From Spirosoma agri (GTDB lineage Bacteria; Bacteroidota; Bacteroidia; Cytophagales; Spirosomataceae), in contig NZ_JAAGNZ010000010.1 of the NCBI RefSeq assembly GCF_010747415.1, positions 1-47,451 of the forward strand: a DNA stretch of 47,451 nt, read 5' to 3'. Position numbers and translations under genes: made by a program. This document shows positions 24,362 through 32,991 of this stretch, in pieces (the stretch's first letter is position 1; each line of letters opens with the position of its first letter). Under the pieces are notes generated by a model, which was not told the DNA's origin, ran no database searches, and worked only from the letters and a program-made list of their open reading frames with translations.

Positions 24362-25468
24362 ATGAATCCACTTATCAGTTCGAAAGATCAGTTAGCACCG
24401 TTGTTTCAAAAACGGCCCACTAATTATCAGCCCAATGTATTCACGGAGTCCAGGCAGGAGTTTACCGAGCTAGAGAAGAAGATCGTAACGCTTGTTGTCA
24501 ATCAGATTGGTCATATGTCCCTGAAGGGCGAAACAATAATTGGATCCAACCTGGTCTTTAATGTACCCTTCAGCGAGCTGACAAAGAACAACCACAAACA
24601 GATAGCTGATGCAGCCGAATCACTTCAGTCAAAGCGACTGGCCTACCGGGATGATGTGAAGAAGGAGTTTCATTACATAACGCCTTTCCCCAGCGTGCGA
24701 TCAGCGATGATCGATGGCAAACGGGTGATCGAGTTGATCATGTTCTCCGCTGTAGTTCCTCATTTTGCCGAATTAGGGCAGCGTTACACCAAGTATGACA
24801 TTGACATGATGCTAACCATGTCTTCGGTCTACTCACAGCGAATGTTTGAGATTGTCAGCATGTACCAGAGCCGGGGACAGTACCAGTTCAGCTACAGAGT
24901 AGATCGACTGATGGAGATACTGAATTGTCCGAGTCAGTACATCTTCAATGACTTCCGACGAAATGCGCTCCTGATCGCGCAGCGGGAACTGCGGGAGAAA
25001 GCGAATATACACCTTGACTGGGCCGTACAAAAAGAGGGAAAGAAGATTGTAGCGCTCGATTTCACGACAAAAACTACGCAGCAGCTGGCCACTGAAGCAG
25101 TGAAGCAGGATCAGCGGCAAATCAATAAAATGGCCATCAACGAAGCCGTTACCACCGCCTGGCAACTGATGAAAGGCTACAAATTAAAATCCTGGCAGAA
25201 AGACCTCATCATTTCGGATCACAGTTTACTGGAAACGTTTTATCGGGTTGATTCCGAGCTGGCTAATGGGCTACGGACTAATATCAAAAGCCCAACGGCC
25301 TACCTGGTCAAGTCACTGGGTATCGACCAGAAAAAAGACGCCAAAAATCTCAAAACACTTGATTCCAAGCAATTGCAGATTCCCGGTCTATCGACCGAAC
25401 TCGATGCCCTTACCAATGTACCCCAGTCACTGGCGGCCATTTTTGGCAATATGATTATGAATGAATAA
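24362..25468 (+). CDS. repB: Rep_3-family replication initiator (RepB-like)
   Basis: A 368-residue initiator. The two winged-helix domains of Rep_3 proteins are visible: the first around ESRQEFTELEKKIVTLVVNQ and NVPFSELTKNN (about 28-85), the second around SSVYSQRMFEIVSMYQSRG, VDRLMEILNCPSQYIFNDF and ALLIAQRELREKANIHLDW (about 155-225). The C-terminal 130 residues are an extension seen in Bacteroidota Rep proteins. It binds the iterons at 23921-24167 to open the origin and, as a dimer, should repress its own promoter. It is the only initiator gene in the window, so this replicon depends on it. Confidence 0.95.
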   Translation: MNPLISSKDQLAPLFQKRPTNYQPNVFTESRQEFTELEKKIVTLVVNQIGHMSLKGETIIGSNLVFNVPFSELTKNNHKQIADAAESLQSKRLAYRDDVKKEFHYITPFPSVRSAMIDGKRVIELIMFSAVVPHFAELGQRYTKYDIDMMLTMSSVYSQRMFEIVSMYQSRGQYQFSYRVDRLMEILNCPSQYIFNDFRRNALLIAQRELREKANIHLDWAVQKEGKKIVALDFTTKTTQQLATEAVKQDQRQINKMAINEAVTTAWQLMKGYKLKSWQKDLIISDHSLLETFYRVDSELANGLRTNIKSPTAYLVKSLGIDQKKDAKNLKTLDSKQLQIPGLSTELDALTNVPQSLAAIFGNMIMNE

Positions 25469-25563
25469 GAGCGCAGCGAAGCCTGTAGTCTGTGATTGCA
25501 CAGCGCTACGATCAGCCTAAAACCGAGTACGATTCGCAGCCTTGGTGCTCTGGGTCTGGCCCG

Positions 25564-25830
25564 TCAAGTCGTAACAATACGAACCGATTTCCGGCGGGTC
25601 AGTTGCTCTACGGTAGGAGCTAGTGAATGAAGATTCGTATCCGTGTCTACCCGAATCAAACGACCCGTTTTTTCGTCACAGCATACGTCCGCGTAAAAAT
25701 CGTTAAGTCGGTACAAACTATGTGTCCGCCCCCTATCTACCCAGCTGGTCAAGGCGGTTCCCCACAAAAGCAAAGCGCCCTGTTTGATTAATAATGGTTG
25801 ACAGTCGAAGTTTTCAAGAGTGATGTACAT
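25564..25830 (-). CDS. Small hypothetical protein (88 aa)
   Basis: An ATG-initiated protein that begins MYITLENFDCQPLLIKQGAL and contains TSWVDRGRTHSLYRLNDFYA and DEKTGRLIRVDTDTNLHSL. It looks like a small beta-rich cytoplasmic protein with no signal peptide. I do not recognise a domain. It converges on rep, with 95 bp between the stops, and is divergent from the 45-residue frame at 25881, with a perfect palindrome between them. Confidence 0.55.
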   Translation of the reverse strand: MYITLENFDCQPLLIKQGALLLWGTALTSWVDRGRTHSLYRLNDFYADVCCDEKTGRLIRVDTDTNLHSLAPTVEQLTRRKSVRIVTT

Positions 25831-25873
25831 AGCGTTAAAAAATAGGAGGAGCGCGTACGTAGCGTACAGTCAT

Positions 25874-25895
25874 TCGGCGGATGATCATCCGCCGA
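25874..25895. repeat. 22-bp perfect palindrome between two small divergent genes
   Basis: The arms TCGGCGGATGA and TCATCCGCCGA pair fully with no loop. The palindrome starts 44 bp before the leftward 88-aa gene and covers the start codon (25881) of the rightward 45-aa frame. It could be an operator or, in RNA, a hairpin hiding that start. Confidence 0.6.
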
Positions 25896-26018
25896 TGCCG
25901 ACAAATTCTACTTCCAGAGAAGCGTTATAACTGGACCATACCGGAAGCCGTTTGGATCGCGGTTTACACCCGTAGCGAACGGTTATCTGAGTGCTTGATC
26001 CAATTAGCTGAAAATTGA
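25881..26018 (+). CDS. Small protein (45 aa), unknown
   Basis: An ATG-initiated frame too short for ordinary gene finding. The peptide begins MIIRRCRQILLPEKRYNW and continues TIPEAVWIAVYTRSERLSE, then CLIQLAEN. It is aromatic and charged, with a real-protein look and two cysteines. The start codon lies inside the 22-bp palindrome at 25874-25895. It is divergent from the 88-aa gene. The arrangement could be a small regulatory or maintenance pair, but nothing in the sequence proves it. Confidence 0.38.
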   Translation: MIIRRCRQILLPEKRYNWTIPEAVWIAVYTRSERLSECLIQLAEN

Positions 26019-26254
26019 TCAGCTGGTTAGGCTGGGCCAAGCGCCAGAGTCACCCAATAACCGACACACAAAGGCCAATAGCACCCAGAACGGACCACTC
26101 GTAAAAGAACACGGTCGCGGAGAAACTGTCTAAACGCGACCGTAGACAAAGTGTGTACAGGTTGGCTAACACACTGACTATCAGAAATTTTTACACAGAA
26201 AAGTCTACAGATCATCCATCTCCTGCGTGCGAACGCCAAGCCAGGCTAGGCTAC

Positions 26255-28048
26255 TTACTGATCCGCAGAATCAGACGGCCTGTTCGATTCTGAAAGCGCC
26301 ATTTTTTTGTACAATCGGGTTTTTGCCCGACGGACGCTGGCCGGATCAATATTCAACAGCGCAGCGATCTCTTTGGTGGAAAGGTTGATGTGGAAATAGG
26401 CGTAGAGCCGTATTTCGTATTTGGTTAGCGACGGATGTTTTGTCAGTAAGTTATCAAAAAAATCAGGGTGTATTTGTTCGAAATGTATCTTGAATTTTCC
26501 CCAGTCTGCGTCCAGATACAGGTTGCTTTGCAGAATCGATTCGATGCCCTTCAGCCCCTGTTGGTTTATGGTCGGATGCTGTTTGTGGAGCGTCTGTAGC
26601 TGGGTCTTCAAACTAGCCAGTAACTCGTTTTTCTGGACAATGTATAAGGTCGTCGACGCCAGTTCGCGCTGGTTGATTTCCAGCCTTTCCTGAAGCAACT
26701 CATTCTTCGTTTTTTCGTGACGGATATCCGCATTGATCCGTTGATTCTCCAGTTCGGCCAGCCTGTGTTGCAACGCCATTTCCCGCATTTCAAACTCAAG
26801 TTGCCGGGTCTCTACCGTCCGGGCGGCCAGTTCATTTTGAATGAACTTTGTTCGGGCGACCAGCGCTATTGAAAAAGCAAGCGCGTGCGTAATACTTGCC
26901 AGGTCGGGTAGCAGGGATGGTTCTGTTTTTTTGAAACTAATGAACACGTGAAACAACGCGGTGGCCAGCATGAAAGCTAATGGCAGACTATTCGCCAGCA
27001 GAAAGGGAGTAGCAGCCGGTAAGTTTCGTATATACCCTATCACACAAGTGTACATGATACTCGAAATCAGGGCCAGCGCCACGATGTTATGGTACCACAG
27101 GGTGGAGTCTTCCAGGTAAAAAAAACAGCTGTTGATCACCATCAGCGCACTGGACAACAGCGCGTAGGTGTACAGGCCATACTTGATTACGGAATCCAGT
27201 GTAGGTAAGGTCACTGACGTATTCAGGTAGGCCCGTGTCAGCTGCGCCTGGCCGTATAAAATAAGCACAATACTACTGTGTTGCAGTAAATTACCCAGAT
27301 CGAAATAGTGGACCTCTCCGGCCGGCGACAGTCCTACCGTAAACACCGGACAGGGGAACAGAACGTTGAAAAACTGTTTATAATCGGTTATATAAATCAT
27401 CCCGCCGACCTGCGCCAGAAGGTAGTACAGAACAATTCTATCGTTGAAATTAGCGTAGATGAACAGATTATTCAAGAAAAACAGGACCAGTACCGACAGC
27501 GACATAATCCAGGTGACCATCATGAACTGGTCGGTCTTGTTGGTACGACTCTGACGCTCGATAGCGAGTACGGGCTTAACGGCACGGCCGATCGCCTGCA
27601 ACCGGCGCACGTCAATTTTTACGTAGAGAACCGTTTGGGTTTGCCCTTTGGCAATGAATGTTAACAGGTTTCGATCTCGCTGACCGGTAAAAGGAGCATC
27701 GGCCCCCGCCTGGTGAGCTCTCCACTGCTGCCCACCAGCATCAAGCGTGTACAGGGTATTATTCAGGGACGGTTGTATCGACAGATTGTACGATTCGTCG
27801 TAGTAAGCAGGGTTGACCACAATCAGTCGGAGCCAATACGTCTGCGTGCTGGCAGGACGGAGCGAATCACCCCGTATAAATCGCAGGGTGGTATCGGTCC
27901 TGACCTTATCCAACGTATAACCGTGATCAGGCAGCAAAGCGTACGCGTCGATCGGTGCCGTTGAGCGGTCCTGTAGTGTGTACACAGACTGGGCCGACAC
28001 GACTGCTGTAACGAAAAAAAGAAACAGGAAAAGAAAGAGCTTGCTCAA
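26255..28048 (-). CDS. 7TM receptor with C-terminal LuxR-type helix-turn-helix
   Basis: A 597-residue protein. A signal peptide (KLFLFLFLFFVTAVVSAQS) leads into a periplasmic 7TMR-DISM-type beta domain (about 25-165). Seven membrane helices follow (about 175-385, for example FMMVTWIMSLSVLVLFFLNN), then a long coiled coil (ELAARTVETRQLEFEMREMA) and a C-terminal helix-turn-helix (LSTKEIAALLNIDPASVRRA) ending near residue 585. This layout is common in Bacteroidota and couples outside signals, often carbohydrates, to transcription without a kinase. The target genes are unknown. It is a single gene whose promoter lies in the region after 28048. Confidence 0.9.
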   Translation of the reverse strand: MSKLFLFLFLFFVTAVVSAQSVYTLQDRSTAPIDAYALLPDHGYTLDKVRTDTTLRFIRGDSLRPASTQTYWLRLIVVNPAYYDESYNLSIQPSLNNTLYTLDAGGQQWRAHQAGADAPFTGQRDRNLLTFIAKGQTQTVLYVKIDVRRLQAIGRAVKPVLAIERQSRTNKTDQFMMVTWIMSLSVLVLFFLNNLFIYANFNDRIVLYYLLAQVGGMIYITDYKQFFNVLFPCPVFTVGLSPAGEVHYFDLGNLLQHSSIVLILYGQAQLTRAYLNTSVTLPTLDSVIKYGLYTYALLSSALMVINSCFFYLEDSTLWYHNIVALALISSIMYTCVIGYIRNLPAATPFLLANSLPLAFMLATALFHVFISFKKTEPSLLPDLASITHALAFSIALVARTKFIQNELAARTVETRQLEFEMREMALQHRLAELENQRINADIRHEKTKNELLQERLEINQRELASTTLYIVQKNELLASLKTQLQTLHKQHPTINQQGLKGIESILQSNLYLDADWGKFKIHFEQIHPDFFDNLLTKHPSLTKYEIRLYAYFHINLSTKEIAALLNIDPASVRRAKTRLYKKMALSESNRPSDSADQ

Positions 28049-28610
28049 ATACGCTTACTAGTTAATGCCTGATACAGCAATCGATTGTATCCCGATGGCG
28101 ATACTGTCTACTGGTCCTCAACAAGAATGCCACGTCTAGGGTACAGACTGTATCATCGTCTATCGAACAGATCAGCCCGCTCCGGAAGAGACTAGAAAAC
28201 GTTTCTGGTTTCCGGTTAGTATCAACCAGCCGCCGAGTCCGCTAGCCGGCTTATCAGTCGGTTGCTCAATCCGTGTACGAACGAGATCCTATGGCTACCT
28301 ATGATCAGTGCATGGAGGCACAAATCAGTTGCGGGCAACCCAGAGTAGTTGCCAACAGCTCCTCCCGACGGTTTCCTGTTGACGGAGCGAATGCGGGGCC
28401 CATTATTTTTTCGGTCTTTCAGGTAACGTTTGTGGCCGATATGCCTGACTGAAGGCCCGTTTATCCTATACCAGAACCAGCAGACAGGATATTCAGGCGC
28501 TCTGTTGTCGATGGTCGTCACAACACCCGTATATTTAGCCGGTGTAAACGAAAAGGCGACGATCGGCAGTAGCGGGCACACCGCCAACTTACCACAATTC
28601 CCATCTGTAA
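28049..28610. other. Divergent intergenic region between the 7TM receptor and a lipoprotein gene
   Basis: Both flanking genes must be transcribed out of this region. No clear -7 box or operator was found. A rightward 53-codon frame at 28291-28452 has no recognisable features and is not called. Confidence 0.4.
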
Positions 28611-29300
28611 ATGGCCCCAGTCAAGTGGCTCCTGAGCAGGCTAACCAGCGCATTCGCTTTAGCCTTTTTAGTCGGCTGTCGTGTAACGGTTCCGCAGGGA
28701 TCGCTGGACCCTGATTTCTACCGGATCAGCCACAGCAGTCGACCGGATTCGCTTCAGCAGAAGGTGTACGTACTTGATACGGGCGATTCTCTGCAACTGC
28801 TTAACCCGCTCAATGACCAGCGTCGGTTCGTGCAGCGATCGACCTTTCAGCCCTGGACATTTCAACGAGCGGAAATTGACGTCGATGTTTTCACGCTTCC
28901 CTTCAAGATCAGACCGGCACAGGCAGCCCTGCCAGCGCAGTTGAATTCAAATTTCAACGCAGCGCTTTATTTAGGACGTCGCATCGACCTATACAATTAT
29001 CGATGGAAAACCATCAGCCCGACGTATGCCGTTCGTCAGCTCCAGAGTCGGGGCTTTGGCTACGGTTTATTTGCGGGTATCGGGGCGGTGGCGATCAACG
29101 ACTTCGTGACACGGATACCTCTGACTATCGAATACGAAGGGGTCGTTCTCAACGCGGGTGTTGCGGCCATCTATGACGCGCGGATCTTTAACATTGGCCT
29201 GGCGGTTGGCCTCGATCACTTGCTGGATAAGAACCGGCAGCACTGGATTTATCAGCACAGACCCTGGTTTGGCGTTTTGTTCGGGTTGAATTTAAATTAA
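28611..29300 (+). CDS. Outer-membrane-associated lipoprotein, unknown function
   Basis: A 229-residue protein with a lipoprotein signal (LTSAFALAFLVGC, Cys at about 23). The mature part is rich in beta-strand patterns, with alternating hydrophobic and glycine/aromatic residues (FGYGLFAGIGAVAINDFVTR, then GVVLNAGVAAIYDARIFNIG), and it ends in a Phe/Leu-rich strand (WFGVLFGLNLN) as in outer membrane barrels. It could be a small barrel or a surface-anchored protein. It is followed by two small hairpins at 29339-29390 and is not clearly linked to an operon. Confidence 0.65.
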   Translation: MAPVKWLLSRLTSAFALAFLVGCRVTVPQGSLDPDFYRISHSSRPDSLQQKVYVLDTGDSLQLLNPLNDQRRFVQRSTFQPWTFQRAEIDVDVFTLPFKIRPAQAALPAQLNSNFNAALYLGRRIDLYNYRWKTISPTYAVRQLQSRGFGYGLFAGIGAVAINDFVTRIPLTIEYEGVVLNAGVAAIYDARIFNIGLAVGLDHLLDKNRQHWIYQHRPWFGVLFGLNLN

Positions 29301-29338
29301 GGTAAGAGGCTTTTTGGGACATCGACTTGTCGGGTCGT

Positions 29339-29390
29339 AACGGCTAGAACGCCGTTAGGGTGAGACAGCCAGGCGATACTACGGCTGTCT
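29339..29390 (+). terminator. Two small hairpins after the lipoprotein gene
   Basis: AACGGC/GCCGTT (29339-29344, 29351-29356; 6-nt loop) and AGACAGCC/GGCTGTCT (29363-29370, 29383-29390; 12-nt loop). They lie 40-90 bp past the stop. No T run follows, so termination is a weak call. Confidence 0.35.
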
Positions 29391-29760
29391 ATTGGCCTGG
29401 TACCGATCGTCAAACCAAGTAAGTCCTGCTAGTTGGACGAAGACGGTTCTTACCTTGTCGATCGGTTGGATCGTGCACAACTAGTGCTGTACACGTGACG
29501 CAAAATGACTCAACTTGAGTAAAAACACCTACACATAGTAGTGAGTACATTCGTATTAACAAGGAACACCTCTTGATTGACAGAGTCTTACAAACAGTTG
29601 GTAACTATGGCATGATTTTTACGCAAGCCATCGTCAGTAATGCTTCAACGCCAACCCGAAACCATGCCGGGTGTGGCTCTTTCGTACGTCATTCAATTCC
29701 CCGAAAAGCGCAAAACCGACAGGCCGACTATGTACAAAACCACCTGCCAAACGTATTGGC
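29391..29760. other. Intergenic region with a conserved upstream motif
   Basis: It contains ACTCAA-C-TTGAGT (29508-29520), a 6-1-6 palindrome, running into TTGAGTAAAAACACCTACAC. A near-identical sequence lies at 45345-45368 before another gene. This is probably a regulatory site for the downstream membrane-protein genes. Small frames here are unconvincing. Confidence 0.4.
29515..29538 (+). promoter_or_regulatory. Shared non-coding motif, copy A
   Basis: TGAGTAAAAACACCTACA with flanking bases matches 20 of 24 positions of the sequence at 45345-45368. It overlaps the palindrome ACTCAACTTGAGT (29508-29520). It lies 220-380 bp upstream of the next possible starts. Possibly the binding site of a transcription factor; which one is not known. 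Confidence 0.4.
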
Positions 29761-29925
29761 ATGCCCAAACCCCTTCGACTGTATCCGGCCCCGACGCTGT
29801 ATAGACTGAAATCACCCGCTAATTTTCTAATTAATCCGCGACAGGAACTGACGAAGACGATGCAGGGCGGCCTGCTCTTTCTAATATCGACTGTGATCTG
29901 TTCCTTCTGCTACTACCCGATATGA
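29761..29925 (+). CDS. Possible small membrane protein coupled to DUF4239
   Basis: An ATG-initiated frame of 54 codons whose TGA overlaps the ATG of the DUF4239 gene (ATGA), the arrangement of translational coupling. The peptide has a basic N-terminus and a hydrophobic C-terminal segment (GGLLFLISTVICSFCYYPI). The rest has no recognisable pattern. It may be real, or a chance frame that happens to end here. Confidence 0.28.
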   Translation: MPKPLRLYPAPTLYRLKSPANFLINPRQELTKTMQGGLLFLISTVICSFCYYPI

Positions 29926-30740
29926 TTCATCCGGTGTATGATCAACAACCCCTTATGCTTTGGCTTTATGATTTGCCGACCTGGCTATTTGCGCTGATAA
30001 CAATTGTCTTCTTCGTCGTGCTCGGACTAGGCGGCTTGCTGTTGACGCACCGACGCATCAACGAGGGAACATTTGCCACGCTGATCGACAACGGTACGGT
30101 TGGCTGGTTTTTCTCGGGCGTGACCGTTCTGTATGGCCTGCTATTGGGCCTGCTGACTGTGGCAACCTGGAGTAATTTTACGCAGGCAACCGGGTTAGCC
30201 TCCAGAGAAGCCGCCACCATTGCCGTTCTCTACCGGAACTTTGACGGTTACCCGCCGGAGCAGCGCGTGCGTCTGCAACGTCGCTTACGAACCTATACCG
30301 AGTTTATCGTTCGCGAATCCTGGCCACTGCAACGCAAGGGCTTGATCCACGACGGCGAATCGGATCGCCTGATCCAATTGCAAACCGAGATTCAGGCCAT
30401 TGAACCGGCAACGGAGGGCAAAAAGATTTTGCAGGCAGAGTCGATCCGGGCGTTTACGGCGCTTGTCGAGTTACGTCGGTTGCGCATGGAGTCGATTACG
30501 GGTAGCGTACCCGGCGTTATCTGGTATGTCGTCCTGCTGGGGGCTGTGTTGACCCTAATTTTTTCGTACTTTTTTCTGGTCAAAGACATCTGGTTTCATG
30601 CGTTGTTGATCGCTATGTTAGCCACGGTTATCGGATTACTAATTTTCCTCATTGCAGCTTTGGATCATCCCTACCGAGGAGCTGTCAGTGTCGAATCGAC
30701 CGCCTATCAATTGGTGCTCGATAAGGTAATGAAGCCGTAG
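29922..30740 (+). CDS. DUF4239 (bestrophin-like) membrane protein, copy 1
   Basis: A 272-residue protein with four predicted membrane helices, two near the N-terminus (WLFALITIVFFVVLGLGGLL; VLYGLLLGLLTVATW) and two near the C-terminus (WYVVLLGAVLTLIFSYFFLV; ALLIAMLATVIGLLIFLIAA). A soluble helical domain lies between them. VYGLLLGLLTVATWSNF with the C-terminal LDHPYRGAVSVE is the DUF4239 signature. The family is distantly related to bestrophin anion channels; its role is not established. It precedes a deleted SLC13/ArsB-type gene, and a paralogue lies at 32992. Confidence 0.88.
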   Translation: MIHPVYDQQPLMLWLYDLPTWLFALITIVFFVVLGLGGLLLTHRRINEGTFATLIDNGTVGWFFSGVTVLYGLLLGLLTVATWSNFTQATGLASREAATIAVLYRNFDGYPPEQRVRLQRRLRTYTEFIVRESWPLQRKGLIHDGESDRLIQLQTEIQAIEPATEGKKILQAESIRAFTALVELRRLRMESITGSVPGVIWYVVLLGAVLTLIFSYFFLVKDIWFHALLIAMLATVIGLLIFLIAALDHPYRGAVSVESTAYQLVLDKVMKP

Positions 30741-30753
30741 GCCAACGACACAT

Positions 30754-31244
30754 GTGACTTCTGTTTCTATCTGGATTATTTCCTTCGTGTCCATTGCGAG
30801 CGTAATCGCCCAGCCCTTCAAAACGCCGGAACTTACCTGGGCCGCAGCGGGGGCTGTTGTTCTATTGCTACTTGGCTTGATCATCCCCGCCGAAAGCCGG
30901 GTGGGGATGACCGAAGAGGCCGATGTCTACCTGTTTCTGGCGGGTATGATGCTACTGGCGGAAACGGCCCGTTCGGAAAAATTATTCGACCGGCTGGCGG
31001 CTCATGCAACCAATCTCGCCGAAGGGTCGGCCAATTACCTTTTCGGGCTCATTTATCTGGTGGGCAACGTTATAACGGCTTTTTCGTCCAACGACGCCAC
31101 TGCCTGGCTACCATACGCTGGCTGGTTGCGCTGCGCCGGGAAAGACTGAGCGTAAGCACCTGAACATTTCTTAAACTCGGCATGCTGGTTATGACAGTTC
31201 CGTTACTCATTACGCTGGGCGCGATCTGGCGGTATCACGTTTAG
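30754..31244 (+). pseudogene. SLC13/ArsB-family transporter pseudogene
   Basis: A GTG-started frame covers the first 110 residues of an anion-transporter (SLC13/ArsB) protein: DVYLFLAGMMLLAETARSEK and NVITAFSSNDATA are typical. Right after SSNDATA the sequence jumps to the extreme C-terminus in another frame: LATIRWLVALRRERLSVST, then TFLKLGMLVMTVPLLITLGA and a stop at 31242-31244. An in-frame TGA stands where a tryptophan codon is expected in ST-W-TFLK. About 250 residues of the transport core are missing. The truncated 131-residue product cannot transport. Confidence 0.85.
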
Positions 31245-31672
31245 TTCTGACCCGGTGTCAGACAACTTTAGAATAAGTATGATCAGGGATTAAGAAAACT
31301 TAATTCTTTCTTCAGCACGACCTCACCTGAGCCCAATAGCTTTGCTTTTACAACCAATCCGTTTCGATTCTAAAGTGAAAAGCCAGGGGGCATTGCTGCC
31401 TTTGCTCGCTAGCGGGACCGTTCGCTGCCTTTCGGGGCTCATATTGGCATTTCACCTAAACCAAGTGCACTCTGCGTATTTCCAGCAACAACACTAGGTA
31501 TTTTTCTCTACAAACCCGTTGGATTACCCATTAAGAATTGTGACCCCAGTACCCGAAGAAGGGGGTTGATCCTGCCGTTTGCCAGCTCGATTCAGTACGG
31601 TACAATATTTACACAAGATGAATGATGATCAGTCATCGATCACTTTACACAACGTTAGTCAGTCATTAAAAA
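31245..31672. other. Intergenic region before the MFS transporter
   Basis: No gene. TAGGTATTTTTCTCTA at 31495-31510 resembles the reverse complement of the motif found at 29515 and 45345 (11 exact bases). CACCTAAACCAAGTGC near 31453 resembles TACCTAAACCAGTTGG near 45429. Promoter elements are not clear. Confidence 0.35.
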
Positions 31673-32932
31673 ATGGTTAAATTATCGCAGAACACTATTA
31701 CTCGCCAACCCAGCTCGACCAGTTTACGCGCACTCGACACGGCCAATTTCTTCCTGGCCGATGTTCGGGACGGGCTTGGTCCCTATCTGGCTATTTACCT
31801 GTTGACCACCCTGCACTGGGATGCGCAGAATATCGGGATTGCCATGTCGGTTATGGGCATTGCTACTGTCGTCGCGCAGACCCCCGCCGGCGCTCTGGTT
31901 GACCGAACCCGCCGGAAGCGTGTGTACTCGATCATTGCATCACTCCTGATTGCGTTTGCCGCCATCATTACGATTACCGTGCCAACCTTTTCGGTCATTA
32001 TGGGTGGTCAGGCCATTATGGGCGTAGCGGCCGCTTGGTTTACCCCCGCTGTAGCCGCCATCACACTAGGCATAGTCGGCCCCAAGGCGCTGGACAAACG
32101 AGTTGGCCGCAACGAAACATTCAACCATGCAGGCAACGTATTTGCGGCCCTGCTGGCGGGTCTGCTGGGTTACTACGTGAGCACAAAAGGGATTTTCCTG
32201 CTGCTGGCGGCTATGTCGCTCCTGAGTAGTTTGTCCGTCTGGCGCATCCGGGAAGAGGACATCGACCACCAGCTGGCGCGGGGTTGTTCAGACGAAGAGG
32301 AACAGGCCAATACTGACAAGCCTTCGGGTTGGCGGGCCATTCTGGGCAACCGGTCAATTCTCTTTTTTGCCCTGGCCTGTGTACTGTTCCACTTTGCCAA
32401 CGCGGCTATGCTGCCTCTACTCGGTCAGCGACTGGCGCAGGGAATCAACGCGGGTGCGTCTTCGGCCTACATGTCGGCTTGTATCATCGTGGCGCAGCTG
32501 GTGATGATTCCCGTCAGTTACTTCACCGGTAAGTTAGCGCCTGGTGGCCGTAAGCGGCTATTACTCATTGCGTTTGCCGTACTGCCGATCCGTGGTCTGC
32601 TATACACCCTAACGGGCGATCCAACATTACTGGTTGCCATTCAGATTCTGGACGGCGTCGGCGCGGGGATCTTCGGCGTATTGTCCATCCTGATCGTTTC
32701 AGATCTGACGCGGGGCTCGGGCCTGTTCAACACCACACAGGGTGCCATTGCTACAGCCGTTGGTCTGGGGGCATCGCTCAGTAATGCGTTTGCCGGGACG
32801 TTATTGCAGCGAACGAACTACAACGTTGCTTTCCTGACACTAGCCTCTCTGGCGGTCGTTGCGCTGGTCGTACTCTGGTTCTTCGTACCCGAAACGGCTC
32901 CATCAACGCAGCCGGTTGCGCGCGAAAACTGA
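31673..32932 (+). CDS. Major facilitator superfamily transporter
   Basis: A 419-residue inner membrane protein with about twelve helices. The first half has FFLADVRDGLGPYLAIYLLT and the loop 2-3 motif GALVDRTRRKRV (MFS motif A, G-x3-D-x2-R-R/K). The two halves are separated by a polar loop (EEDIDHQLARGCSDEEEQAN). The C-terminal half contains GVGAGIFGVLSILIVSDLTR. The family resembles drug or metabolite efflux permeases, but the substrate is unknown. The next gene (DUF4239) starts 60 bp after its stop and may be co-transcribed. Confidence 0.92.
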   Translation: MVKLSQNTITRQPSSTSLRALDTANFFLADVRDGLGPYLAIYLLTTLHWDAQNIGIAMSVMGIATVVAQTPAGALVDRTRRKRVYSIIASLLIAFAAIITITVPTFSVIMGGQAIMGVAAAWFTPAVAAITLGIVGPKALDKRVGRNETFNHAGNVFAALLAGLLGYYVSTKGIFLLLAAMSLLSSLSVWRIREEDIDHQLARGCSDEEEQANTDKPSGWRAILGNRSILFFALACVLFHFANAAMLPLLGQRLAQGINAGASSAYMSACIIVAQLVMIPVSYFTGKLAPGGRKRLLLIAFAVLPIRGLLYTLTGDPTLLVAIQILDGVGAGIFGVLSILIVSDLTRGSGLFNTTQGAIATAVGLGASLSNAFAGTLLQRTNYNVAFLTLASLAVVALVVLWFFVPETAPSTQPVAREN

Positions 32933-32991
32933 CCTTCCGGGGATTAATGATTGTGTATCGGACCGTAGAGTCCTGATTAACCGGCTTTTCT

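Noticed and set aside
26027..26239. Reverse frame of 70 codons behind the 7TM receptor gene
   Set aside because: Very Arg/Cys/Val-rich without periodicity; it sits in the downstream region of the receptor gene and overlaps no regulatory signal.
28291..28452. 53-codon rightward frame in the region before the lipoprotein gene
   Set aside because: It has a start codon and moderate composition but no recognisable features, and it lies in a promoter-bearing region. Not enough support.
29573..29809. Rightward 78-codon frame before the DUF4239 gene
   Set aside because: No domain, no coupling with the next gene and composition unlike a protein. The 54-codon frame at 29761 fits the coupling pattern better.
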